DNA from: Cyathus striatus
Taxonomy: Eukaryota; Basidiomycota; Agaricomycetes; Agaricales; Nidulariaceae
NCBI GenBank assembly: GCA_025738555.1
Contig: JAOVFP010000002.1
Coordinates: forward strand, 1,054,001 to 1,118,000
Length of the DNA stretch: 64,000 bases
Direction: 5' to 3'
The notes under the pieces are model-generated. The model searched no databases, had not been told where the DNA came from, and saw only the letters and a program-made list of their open reading frames with translations. The position numbers and the translations under genes are program-made. Every line of letters begins with the position of its first letter. Position 1 is the first letter of the stretch. Below are positions 23,565-35,154 of the stretch, piece by piece.

Positions 23565-23688
23565 GTATGCTTATGTATGCTCATCCTGGACTGTTGTATT
23601 AATTATGTGGTTGAATAGGTCAGTCCTAACTACAAAAAAGAATAGCTAGTATCAGTAAACAGTTTGTTCGGATGAATATGTAGATAGT

Positions 23689-24840
23689 GATACGACTAAC
23701 TTGGGTTTACGTTATATTATTAGCAGTAGCACCACTAACGAGAAATATATTCTCTAAGTTAGTTATATTTAGTATGAAGGGTGTATGGATTTCCAATATG
23801 AAATAGAACAAGATAATGATCCTGGGTTATTTCTAAAGCTTGGTTTCGGAGACTTCAAGAGCAGTTTCAGTTAAAAACTCGAAGTTCTAATATTCAATTC
23901 AACAAACTAATACTCGGTACTTCAGATACTAGTCAAAAACTTCGAATACTAATTCCAGAACGTTACTCTACTCTGAGAACGGAAGACAGCTCATGCAGTA
24001 CTTGGCTCTACCTACACTACCTTCCCTAAGTTATATACTACAGTTCTACCTACGTTATTTGTAATCGTAAAATAGCGTATCATATGTGTAAATAAATGGC
24101 ATATATCTACTTCTGAAACTGTCCATAGGTTCTCAGAGGTGCAGAGCACCCTCCATATGGTAAACCATATGGTTACAACTTGTTTCCAAGGCGCCTCAAA
24201 CGCTGCGGCATTGGTACTAGCTTGGTACATGCACTAAAGCGTGTGCGCATATAGGTATGCGCTCGGTTACATGGGATTTCGGAGTTAACGGCTTCTTTGT
24301 GATGCGCGTATCAATAGCGCGTGATGGCATATGTACCATACTTGGTGGTTTCACTCACAGCATCCCATATGGTTTTGCACATGTCTCTAGTGCAGCCATT
24401 TGGGTCCAGATACAGGCAGTACGAGATACATCCTTTTGCTACAGCCTTGAGACAAGGCAACGGGAATTTCCTCCGGAGCATTACATAATAATGGCACATG
24501 GTGTGATGCATTGGACTTCGTGCTAGAGCACCATTCAAGGTGTACAAGAGTGGTACGGTGGCTTCGTTATAGAATACTAATAATTAAATAAGTAGCTTAG
24601 TGGCTACTAAGAAATGAATAGAGCATATTTAAATAAGTGCAGAAAGCCAGCAACCCATATAATATATCTTTCCATACCCTTGGTTTGTATCGAGGAGATA
24701 CTTTAGCTGGCAGCGCGGGTCTCAGCCCCAGCCCTTGTACTCTTCCCTTAGTAATGTATTTTGTATAAAATACTATAATTGGCAACTCGGGACTCGTTCC
24801 AACTCTTGTACTCATGGGGCGGCATCTGCACAGATAGGAT
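23689..24840. repeat. Left long inverted repeat
   Basis: Pairs with 35155-36266. Short open frames inside (for example 24257-24526) are not shared as frames by the other arm, so I regard the arm as non-coding. Confidence 0.7.
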
Positions 24841-25457
24841 ATAGGAGTTTGAATAAAATGCCATAATAATTGAAAAATAAGTTTATTGTAAAAGCCGGCG
24901 TATCAATAGCCATACCGAATATCCAATTCTCCCTCCCTTCCTCATGTAAATTGGCTCTCGCGGCTGAGCTGTAACAGTAAATGGTATGTTCTGATGCAAT
25001 ACAAAGAACATTGGTTACTTCTCGAATACGTAGTCAGCCATACCTAATTCCATTCACAACATGGAGGGGAATACTATGGGAATACTATGTTATTCTCCAT
25101 CCCTTCCTCGTTTAAATCAGCCCTCCTGTTGAGCTTTCCTTCTTCTTTTCCTAGTTACTATCAGTATTCAAATGAATATAATGTATTTATTATTATTTCT
25201 ACTATTAAGTACACTCGAGAACTATCTAACTATGGGGTACATGGTAGTAATGGAAAGAAAGTGATGGTGTGGCCATATCATGTGACTCCAAGTTTGGTTG
25301 TTTTGATCATATTTAGGGCAGGGCTAGCCTGCCCTAAATATGATGGGAGCAGTCAACACGGTTGCTGTTACCTTCAATTCTTTCATCCACTCACTCATGT
25401 TCTCACTAGTAAGGTATTAGAGTCACATTAGTATACATAATAGTAGTAGTAATGGTT

Positions 25458-25496
<39 letters not shown>

Positions 25497-25523
25497 ATAA
25501 AAAGTCCCCTTTGCAGGAAATGT
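24841..25523. other. Spacer with a TAG microsatellite
   Basis: AT-rich sequence without a supported gene. It contains a (GTA)n run at about 25455-25490 and, just before the hAT-like element, a few codons of the LINE fragment that resumes at 26636. Confidence 0.45.
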
Positions 25524-25531
25524 GCCACAGG

Positions 25532-26627
25532 TAGTGTTGTTGGCACAACCTCGCCGTTTCGCCTCGCCATGTATCGCCACCTGGCGATCGCCAGGTGGTG
25601 ATACCTCCTCAGAAATTGATACTGGCGAGACCCGGCGATATCTAAGGATTATATAATTAGTAATAGATGATGTGATTCACTGTCTTTGCTCTCCGTTCTG
25701 TTAGATACCTCTGCTGTCTCAAAAATTCAATATGTACGAAGCTAAAATGCATGGAACTAAAGGTAGATGACCAAAGATTACATTCATAGCTGAGATCTCT
25801 TGTAATATTATCTAATAAATTAGTGCTTACCCAGGCACACAGGCAACAGTGACTTTGAATCACACAATATGGAATGGGAAAATTGGGGATGAATTCACTC
25901 TTAGTTTACATACAGGGTTTTCTTTGTAGTATTATACTAATACATTTATCTACAACGTTCTATGTGAGTCTACAACTTGCATTCCAAATTGTTCTCATTC
26001 TTGGTCAAATCGGCGTTCTCGAAGGCCACTGTCCAAAGCATTTCGTGCCTCCTAGTAAATGTCACACGCACCAAAAGATTTACCAATTGATGTAAATAAT
26101 ATTCTGATGGACTGGGATGAATGGTTTGTCGGACTCAGATGATGATATTGAGGTTACTGTGGCCTTGAATACCTCTTATCCCAAGAAGGAAAAAGTTGCA
26201 CCTGGGAAGGTGATTATGGATAGAGTACTTTAAATTTAAAAGGGAGAGAAAGACGGTGCTAATACTTTATAAAGTGAGTATATTGCTTCTGAGGGGAATA
26301 AGTAATGTAGAATTAACCGTGCGGTGCGAGAATAGGTGGTTTATACTAAGCTCATACATGAAACCCTCCCTTCCCTCAAGGATCGGGCTGAGGCTGATGA
26401 TCCATGAGCCTCGGGATGTTAATTGGTTATTTAATTCAATGAAAATGTATAATAGTAGATATTTTCAAGATATTCCGTATGTTCCACAGCCAAACACCTG
26501 CCTAACCTATCACTCAGCCGTCGCTTTCCCATCGCCAGTCTCGCCAGGTCTCGCCACTTTCCCACGCCAGGGTTTCGCCGCGCCAGGCGATTGGCGAATG
26601 CTTTGGGAGGTTGTGCCCCCTACACTA
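25532..26627. mobile_element. 1.1-kb hAT-like element with 8-bp TSD
   Basis: Flanked by the 8-bp duplication GCCACAGG (25524-25531 and 26628-26635). The terminal inverted repeats start TAGTGTTGTTGGCACAACCT (left) and TAGTGTAGGGGGCACAACCT (right, reverse complement). Subterminal parts are rich in GGCGA / TCGCC repeats that can pair across the element. An 8-bp TSD and TA-starting termini fit the hAT superfamily. No transposase is encoded. It sits inside a LINE 3' fragment, whose frame reads through when the insert and one TSD copy are removed. Confidence 0.85.
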
Positions 26628-26635
26628 GCCACAGG

Positions 26636-26970
26636 CTCACTGAAACGGTGGAGCATTTCCTACTATGCTGCCCCGCCTATGCAGACCAGCACTGCAAGCT
26701 TCTTGCACAATGCACACCCTGCAACCGCCATGTCTATCTATGGAAAATTATCTTGGGTCCAACGAACCTCTCCGTGCCGCTGAATATATCAATGCTACGG
26801 GACACCTACGTCAAACACTTACGGTGTGCGTTCACCCCGGTGTTCCCTCCATTTACATCTTCCTGCTGACATGCCACTTCAAGGCCTCTACATTACTGCA
26901 CCTATGTCAAACACGGCTTCTTTCCGTTCCTCCTGAAACTTTTAGTTCCAAGAATTACCTGCTATGAGTG
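26636..26970 (+). pseudogene. LINE 3'-terminal fragment
   Basis: Frame with E-T-V-E-H-F-L-L-C-C-P-A-Y, the Cys/His segment at the C-terminus of non-LTR retrotransposon polyproteins, followed by a short open tail. It continues from about 25515 across the hAT-like insertion. It is a short fragment without RT or endonuclease. Confidence 0.6.
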
Positions 26971-28300
26971 CAATATCTCATGATCAAAGGAATTTCAAGT
27001 CTATGCTGGTGTTGCCTGACGTTGCCCGACGTTATAAACTGTCCCGTCTGTGAGTTATCATTTGTAGTGGATATTGGTGATTATATATATGATTATTGCT
27101 GCTAGTAGACCCAAGGAAATCTTCAATTCAGTAGACCAACGCGATAGCTAGTTGTTATCACAACAGTTACGCGAAGACCGTATTCAAGGTGTATAGTGGG
27201 CGTGTGAAGGACTTGGTATACTTTCAATGAACCACGCTGCTGGGACTTATCGTGTGTTTGTCTTCAGCGATGTGTTACGTCTGGCACCAACATCACCAGA
27301 TATCCTCACTCTCTGTGGCCTCGTACAATAAGAAGGCTGCTGTTACTGCTCTGCAGCCCCCTCCTCCCCGTGTTGCATCCCCCAGGGCGGCGGGAGGGAG
27401 ACCTGCATTGCCTAGGCCTACACCACAGCTGCCTGTGGCAGGTGGGAGCTGTGGGGTGCTTTCTGCTGCTGCTCACACAGTGATGAAGTCAGTAGACTTT
27501 CCGTCAAGTTAAGGTTAGTCTCTTCCAAGATATTCAATATTATAACTTTTTAATGACACATATAGTACTATATATTATTTCCTTCATTGAACACTAAGGA
27601 TATGTAAGATAGAGAAAACGCAACAGTCAACAATTTCAAAAACTTACGGGAGTGAATGTCATACCATCATACTGTTTTACAACTTTTAGAAGTTTTACCT
27701 GTTTGAATAAAGAAGTTGATGGTCTAGTATGAATATGAGTGAGTGTTAAGTAGGTTTCAACTACACGATACCTGCCTCCAGCTCTTTAATCTTTTTCCCT
27801 CCTCATGTCCCCTACCTCAATGTCCCCCGTCCCCCACCTTATGCGTTTCAATGTCCCCTACCTCTATCCCCCACCTCCATGTGTTCCCTTCTGCCACTGC
27901 CAATGACTCTTCCTCATCAGCCCGCCCCCTACCTCAATGTTCCCTTCTGTCACCACCCACCTTCTCCCACCAGCTACGTTCACCTCACTGTGTAGACATG
28001 TCTCCTCTCTCCCACTTGAACCCCACTCGGTTGTTCTAACTTTCTACCTCTACACCATGTAGAGCCTCTTGTGATATAACAAGAAACCTACCTCAGAAAC
28101 ATCTTCATGTCCACAGGTATAGGATTAGGTACCCTCCTTTATATATTACCCTGATATCTCTCCTGCCTTGTCTTCCGACCTTCATATCAACCTTTCCTAC
28201 TCTATCCCCGCGCCCAACCATCTACCATTTTATTTTATTCTAAACACTGAAGGCAGTAATTAATGAAGAGGACATTGAGTTGAGGCCTCTCAGTTAATCA
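26971..28300. other. Spacer with C-rich low-complexity tract
   Basis: No supported gene. A proline-coding GC-rich patch at 27345-27480 and imperfect repeats of CCCCTACCTCAATGTCCCC type at 27790-27970 stand out. Confidence 0.4.
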
Positions 28301-28309
28301 AATGAAGGT

Positions 28310-28745
28310 CGACGTACAGAGTGAAAAGTTAAGTTCCTTCAAGTGATAGTCAAGTTCAGTTAAGTTCCTTCAAGTCAAAAGTTAAATTCAGTTAAGTTCC
28401 CTCAATTGAAAAGTTAAGTTCTGTCAAGTGATAGTTAAGTTCCTTCGAGTCAAAAGTTAAGTTCAGTTAAGTTCCCCCAATTGAAAAGTTAAGTTCCGTC
28501 AAGTGATAGTTAAGTTCCTTCAATTGAAAAGTTAAGTTTCATCGAGTGATAGTTAAGTTCCTTCGAGTCGAAAGTTAAGTTCAGTTAAGTTCCCCCAATT
28601 GAAAAGTTAAGTTTTGTCGAGTGATAGTTAAGTTCCTTCGAGTCGAAAGTTAAGTTCTGTCGAGTGATAGTCAAGTTCAGTTAAGTTCCTTCGATTGAAA
28701 AGTTAAGTTCCATCTAGCAAAAAGTCAAGTTCCTTCGAATGTATG
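28310..28745. repeat. AAGTTAAGTTCC-type tandem repeats
   Basis: Alternating units such as AAAGTTAAGTTCAGTTAAGTT, TCCTTCGAGTC and CAAGTGATAGTTAAGTTCC. The same simple family occurs at 9545-12440 and 37990-38285. Confidence 0.75.
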
Positions 28746-28834
28746 TTAAGTGAATATTAAGTAACTTAAAGTCCATGTGACTTTATGGATTAGTTGTACA
28801 CTCGACGGAAAGTATTATATATCTCAAATTTTAA

Positions 28835-29235
28835 TAGTAGTGATATGATCTGAGCAGTTGCGTATAATTCACAAGGTCAATTAGTCTAATGGTACAGTGT
28901 GAATAAACGTTGTACTAGTCTTTGGAAGGCTTTGGGTTCGAATCCCAAATGGACCTCTAGGTCAATAACCTCTGACTTCTTTTTCCAGATTGATCTTAAG
29001 GTCAATTAGCCTAATGGTACAGTGCAAACCAATGTTGTAATATATTACGGAAGGCTTTGGGTTCGAATTCCAGTAAGTACCTGTTCATATATTTTATAAT
29101 GTCTTTTAAAAGTTTGCACCACGAATAGTAGTAATATGATCTGAGCAGTTACATGTAATTTCTAAGTTCAATTAGCCTAATGGTACAGTGCGAATAAACA
29201 TTGTACTAGTGTTCGAATCCCAATAAGTACATTAT
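28835..29235 (+). repeat. Three tRNA-like repeat units (possible SINE heads)
   Basis: Units at about 28875-28955, 29000-29085 and 29165-29232. Each begins with GTCAATTAGYCTAATGGTAC (first G absent or variable), resembling a pol III A box, and ends near GTTCGAATCC, a good B box. In the first unit the ends GGTCAAT and ATGGACC can pair with one mismatch and TTGGG-TTCGAAT-CCCAA forms a T arm. The middle instead forms an 8-bp stem (GTACAGTG with a CATTGTAC-type partner) rather than clean D and anticodon arms, so these are not normal tRNAs. Units one and three share upstream sequence (AGTAGTRATATGATCTGAGC), so the repeat is larger than the tRNA-like part. Confidence 0.55.
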
Positions 29236-29763
29236 TATATTGAGGTTTTCCAGTAACATTTTTCTTGATCAATTTTATTATTAAGTTTAATGGGTGCCAA
29301 TATAGATTCAACTAGTTTATGGTTTTTTTTATTAATTATTTCCGTTCCTTCACCATCGTAACAGCTGAACACTAGTTAAAGTAGATAAGATACTGTAGGT
29401 ACACTATCTGTAAGTTTGATATGATCATGAACATCATGTGATTATTTGAGCCTGCCCTAAAATAAACTATTTTCAATATAACAGTTGTGGGTGTCTGTTG
29501 ATTCTTTGTCTGTTCCTTCACCATTGCAGTATCTGAACATTAATTACAGTAGATAAACTAGATACAGTAGATACAATAAGTAGATAACATAGATAAACAT
29601 AGATACATATCACTGAACGATAAAACATCTAGTCGTAACGAAGCTACACCGTAAAAGCAACAAAAACCACCAGGATCTGGGACCTGCGACGAAGGCACAT
29701 TTCAATACAATAAAAACACCACCCATAGCAATAAAAATAATAATAGCTGAAGATAATTGTGCT
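29236..29763. other. Spacer upstream of the Spt5-like pseudogene
   Basis: AT-rich with GATACAGTAGATA-type simple repeats at 29540-29610. It may include the promoter of the following gene; no motif is distinctive. Confidence 0.35.
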
Positions 29764-32743
29764 TTGAATCATGATGGCTCATTGAAGGATGCCAGCGAAA
29801 TTCAATGGCATTACGACCCTGATGATGCGATGCCTCTACTGAAGAATAACAAGAGAGCAAGAATAGAGGTGATGTCTTATGCTGAGAGTAACAGATGTAT
29901 TATTGAAATCTTTCATATCGTACAGAAGACATTCTTAGATATTGAAGCAAAGGTGGCTTCTGACTCAGAGGGTGAAGAGGATGATGAGGATACAGACAGT
30001 ATGTACAATTCACTACCTGAATTCAAATTCTCTAGCTGAAATTGACTACTGTAGGATTTATCAATGATGAGGATGAGGAAGAGGAAGATCCCAACACCCC
30101 CATAGCGTGACTGACACTTCAGTGTTCACTTTATGCACGCCTACAAAACGAAGACAAGAAACAGCAAGTTATGGATCGCATACGCTCAGGTGGAGGGGAC
30201 CTTTTTGCGAGTTTACAAGCTGGACAACACATTGATAATCACCGTGAACTTATCAACGATATTGTTACAACGTATGTCAACTCAGGTCCTAGCTCATACA
30301 TAGGTGCTGCTTTGCCAGCAAGTGGAACTAGTTCTTCTTCGGCAGTCAGCAAGCATAGTATTCCTCAACGCGACTGTAATCCTACCAAGGACTGGGCCCT
30401 TTGGGATCTAGTGGTTAAGGTCGGTCAGTATGATACAGATATGTCTGTGTTCTCATTTACATTTTATAGAATGGATCTGAGGAAGATGTGGTATTTTCCC
30501 TTAGCTTACATGGCGGCTCGAAGTACATTCGCAGTGCATTTTCGTTATCGGTCATCCCTGGTCATGTTTATGTGGAAGCTAGATGTCTTGACAACCTTAA
30601 GACCAGCACCAAAATTTTGGCGGATGTTTATCAAAACAGTATCTGTCTGGCGCCAACTGCTAGTTGGGATGATGCCTTTTCAAAAATTGGAGAATGCTAC
30701 ACTCCATCCAAGAACACATGGGTCCGGCTCAAAGGAAGGTTTCAATATGACCTAGGTTTTATTAGGGATGTCTGCGAGAGGTCTTTCAGGATTGAAGTTG
30801 TTCATATACCTCGAATAATGTATAGGAACTCGTCGAAATGAAAGCATGTGTCTAGTTCATCAAATCCAAAACCACCTTGTGAGCTTTTTGATCCTGACAA
30901 AGCTCGAGAAACAAGTCCGAAAACTTTTGAAGTTGTTTTCGAAGATCAAAATAATGTGATTATTAAAGGATATAATTTTAGGAAATCCTTCTACACACCA
31001 GAAGGGTTCATACTGCGTAAAAACGTCACATCAGAATGCCATTATCAAGCTGAAGCAACCCCTACAATTGAAGAGCTAAGGTCATTTGAGAGCTGTATCC
31101 AAATTCCAAAAAATATTTTGGAAGATACAAGGCGAGCTGTACTTTCAGCAGCCATACGTATAGGTGATCAAGTGAAGGTTGTCCTACAGCAGCCAAAGGT
31201 TTTGCTCGCATTTGTAGAAGACATCTCAGAAGGAAACGCAACACTGAGACTCCTTGAATCCCCAACAATACTCTTCGAATATCCGGTTATTCAACTCCAA
31301 AAATGCTTCAAAATTGGTGATGGCGTTAGAGTGAAGTCTGGACATCTCAAAGGAATTGTCGGGATGGTATCCGATATACAGCCTTATGGACAAATTGGCG
31401 AGGAGAAAGTTACCATCATCACTTTTCCAATAAAGGTATTTAAGAACATTTTTGCATTGACATGTTACTCAAGCTGCTTGAACAGGGGCATCATGAGTCA
31501 GTTTGCTCATTGGATTTGGATTTTTGTAGCGAAGTCCATAGAAGCCATACCTTTAAAGGGGAGAGTAAGGCAGATCGTGAATATGAGGCCAGGATCATGC
31601 AAGAAGATCCATATAAATTTCTTTATGGCCAATATGCAGTGGTTAAATTTGGTGCATGTAAAGGGGATATGGGTATACTGAAGAGTGTGAATGCAGATGG
31701 GAAAGCCATTCTTGAAGTTCAGGCCCACTTAATAAGCTCCAACTGTCAGGACGAAGTGTCAATAAACGATTTATATATTCCAGGGTAATTATAGATAAAA
31801 TTATGACTTTCTGCTCCTGCAAACTAATAATATATGGTAGGCATTACGACATGCTCCCAGAAAATTTCAAGGGACTTAATTTTGTTGGGAATTCATCATC
31901 ATCAATGAATATATGTCCTACGCCTCAATGGGAAAATGATTTTGGGACTGGATCTCATATGCCTGCTTGGAATCCCAGCTCAAGGACCCTGCAAGTAAGT
32001 ACTTATATTTAAATGTGATATATGTGCTTAATTAAATACTGCTTAGATATCAAATGCCACTGCTGCTGAATTTATTGCATATCTGCATCGCAGTCAGTCT
32101 GTTTTAGTTGTAGTATTGACATGTACTGATAATAGTAATTATAGTTCCAGAGAACCAAGAATCAACTGGCCACTTGGAACCTTCTGGTTTTCTTCCATCA
32201 TCCATGGAAACTTTTGTTGTAGGTGAAGGCTCTTCAGCACGTTCGAATTTTATAAATGAGTACAATGGTGTGTATTGTTATTCCTCATAAATATTCCCCT
32301 AATATATTTACAACTTTGCAGATCATTGGATCAAACGACTTGTTGATAGCGACAGTGTGTTTCTGAGTAAAAATTTTCTCAATGTGATTATTTCAGGCAC
32401 CCAACTGACTATGGCTAGCTCTGGATTTGAAAATGGGAGGTATGAAAACTGCACTGGGTTTTGTGTTGATGTCATTAATAGTGATCAATCAATCTGAGTG
32501 GAGTTAACTGGTGGTATTGTAATTTTGGTACCGGCTAAATATGTCCATAGGGTTTCCCCGGAAAGGAGAGGTCAAGTGGTTATGGTCGTGAATCACCTAA
32601 ACCATCAAATCTACAGGGGGGAATACCAGGTAGTCGATCTGAAGGGAGAGGTAGTCTTTGCCTATCCACTCAAAGGAAAGAAAAGACATGATAGGGGGAT
32701 TGATATTCCTATTGGGGATCTCACTGTTATTGCAAAAAGACGC
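29764..32743 (+). pseudogene. Spt5-like transcription-elongation-factor homolog (KOW repeats), decayed
   Basis: Spt5 binds RNA polymerase II through an NGN domain and KOW repeats. Here an acidic N-terminal stretch (about 29960-30000) is followed by an NGN-like segment (P-G-H-V-Y-V-E-A-R-C near 30552) split by an intron (30427-30471) joining D-W-A-L-W to E-E-D-V-V-F. Next come KOW motifs: V-R-V-K-S-G-H-L-K-G-I-V-G near 31325, V-K-F-G-A-C-K-G-D-M-G-I-L near 31640, and further ones near 32500-32740. A tail P-A-W-N-P-S-S-R-T (about 31963) recalls the Spt5 C-terminal repeat. Introns include 31436-31485. An in-frame TGA at 30839-30841 and a stop at 30037-30039 break it. It is a paralog of the type multiplied in Agaricomycetes, not the housekeeping gene. 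Confidence 0.75.
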
Positions 32744-32939
32744 TGATATTTGCTCGCCCTCCATATATTGTATATAGTATTTTCAAACGTGTACATAGTT
32801 ATCAGGCATTACTCACATTATAAAACTTTCTTGATATTATATAACAGTAGTCATTTGCTTACATTCGAGAGCACACATGAAGAAAGAGAAGAGGGGATTA
32901 GAAATATTGATATGTCGGCTTTTAAAATAGAGTTATTTT

Positions 32940-35109
32940 CAGTAATTTACACTCCCCCAAGAGGTCTGTACGGATCTGTACGGATCCGCACAGATCCGTA
33001 CGGAATCCGCACGGAATCCGAAAATTCCGTACGGATCCGTGCGGATTCCGTGCAGATCCGTACAGATCCGTACATACCTGTATAGATACCATACAGAATT
33101 TATATAGTGGTTATTATTATTATTAGAGGTGAATATTCTATATGAATTCCATACATATTCTGCATGGATTCTATGTGGATTCATGCATTGCTACCTTGTC
33201 ACAGGTGTCAAGTGTGACACTACATGAAATCTGTGATACACTCAATATATAGTATCATGCTCAATGCATAGTGTCATGCTTAATGTATAGTATCACACTC
33301 AACACTTAGTGTCATGCTTAATGTGTAGTGTCACACTCAACACTTAGTGTCACACTCAGCACTTGGTGTCGCGCTCAACCCTTAGTGTCACACTCAACAC
33401 TTAGTGTCACGCTGAAGCCTTAGTGTCACGCTTAACACTTAGTGTCACGCTTAACCCTTAGTGTCATACATAATGCAGAGTGTCACACTTATTGCTTAGT
33501 GTCACACTCAACACTTAGTGTCACACTCAACCCTTAGTGTCACGCTTAACCCTTAGTGTCACACTCAACACTTAGTGTCACGCTGAAGCCTTAGTGTCAC
33601 GCTTAACACTTAGTGTCACGCTTAACCCTTAGTGTCATACATAATGCAGAGTGTCACACTTATTGCTTAGTGTCACACTCAACACTTAGTGTCACACTCA
33701 ACCCTTAGTGTCACGCTTAACCCTTAGTGTCACACTCAACACTTAGTGTCACGCTGAACCCTTAGTGTCACGCTTAACACTTAGTGTCACGCTTAACCCT
33801 TAGTGTCATACATAATGCAGAGTGTCACACTTATTGCTTAGTGTCACACTCAACACTTAGTGTCATGCTTAACCCTTAGTGTCACACTCAACCCTTAGTA
33901 TCACACTCAACCCTTAGTATCACACTCAACCCTCAGTGTCACACTCAACCCTTAGTATCACACTCAACCCTTAGTATCACACTCAACCCATAGTGTCACA
34001 CTCAACCCATAGTGTCACACTCAACCCTCAGTGTCATGCTTAATGCAGAGTGTCACACTCAATGCTTAGTGTCACACTCAGTGCTTAGTGTAACACTCAA
34101 CACTTAGTGTCACACTCAACCCTCAGTGTCACACTCAATGCTTAGTGTCACACTCAACCCTCAGTGTCACACTCAACCCATAGTGTCACACTCAACCCTC
34201 AGTGTCACACTCAACCCATAGTGTCACACTCAACCCTCAGTGTCACGCTCAACACTTAGTGTCACACTCAACCCCTAGTGTCACACTCAACACTTAGTGT
34301 CACACTCAACCCTCAGTGTCACACTCAATGCTTAGTGTCACACTCAACCCCTAGTGTCACACTCAATGCTTAGTGTCACACTCAACCCATAGTGTCACAC
34401 TCAACCCTCAGTGTCACGCTCAACACTTAGTGTCACACTCAACCCCTAGTGTCACACTCAACACTTAGTGTCACACTCAACCCTCAGTGTCACACTCAAC
34501 CCTCAGTGTCACACTCAATGCTTAGTGTCACACTCAACCCCTAGTGTCACACTCAATGCTTAGTGTCACACTCAACCCATAGTGTCACACTCAACCCTCA
34601 GTGTCACACTCAACCCATAGTGTCACACTCAACCCTCAGTGTCACACTCAACCCATAGTGTCACACTCAACACTTAGTGTCACACTCAACCCCTAGTGTC
34701 ACACTTAACCCTTAGTATCACACTCAACACTCAATGTCACAATTAATGTATAGTGTCACGCTTAAACCTTAGTGTCACGCTTAATGGAGAGTGTCACACT
34801 TAGTGCTTAGTATTACACAATTTTCTATTCTAATTTTCTATAAGGAAATAAGTATAATAAGATTCTGTACAGATTCTGTACAGAATCTGTACAGAATTTT
34901 TCAGGTCTGTAATGCGGAATTCTGCGGAATCCGCACGGAATTTTTGATTCTGTGCGGAATCTGTGCAGAATCTGTACAGACCCAAAAAAACCTCTGCCAA
35001 AAAAAAAAAAATCTGTGCAGATTCCGCACAGATTCCGAAAATTCCGTACGGAATCCGCACGGATTCCGCGCGGATCTGTACAGAACACCTGGCTAAGTGT
35101 AAAGAGCTC
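32940..35109. mobile_element. 2.17-kb TIR element filled with a 19-bp minisatellite, 8-bp TSD
   Basis: Flanked by GTTATTTT (32932-32939 and 35110-35117). The ends carry inverted TTTACACT, then a matching TCTGTACRGATC block; the first 130 and last 240 bases are packed with palindromic TCCGTACGGAT / TCCGCACGG motifs. Between them lies the 19-bp array. A second copy is at 44441-46114 with the same left (CAGTAATTTACACTCCCCCA) and right (AAGTGTAAAGAGCTC) ends, which defines the borders independently. The 8-bp TSD suggests hAT; no transposase is present. Confidence 0.8.
33225..34815. repeat. 19-bp minisatellite array
   Basis: About 80 head-to-tail units of roughly 19 bases, consensus TAGTGTCACACTCAACCCT with variants at the last positions (ACACT, ATGCT, ACCCA, ACCCTC). 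Longer blocks of several units are themselves duplicated, for example around 33345-33490 and 33515-33660, showing higher-order expansion. It lies inside the TIR element. Confidence 0.9.
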
Positions 35110-35154
35110 GTTATTTTTCGCTTTTATTAGTTCATTTTATTCAAACTTCTATAT

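Noticed and set aside
24257..24526. 89-residue frame inside the left long inverted repeat
   Set aside because: The matching region in the right arm does not keep the frame, so selection for coding is unlikely.
28875..29232. Functional tRNA genes
   Set aside because: A/B-box-like motifs are present, but the D and anticodon arms do not form; two of three units also lack a good acceptor stem.
33225..34815. Regular short repeats resembling a CRISPR array
   Set aside because: The 19-bp units are head to tail with no unique spacers, the genome is eukaryotic, and the array lies inside a TIR element; it is a minisatellite.
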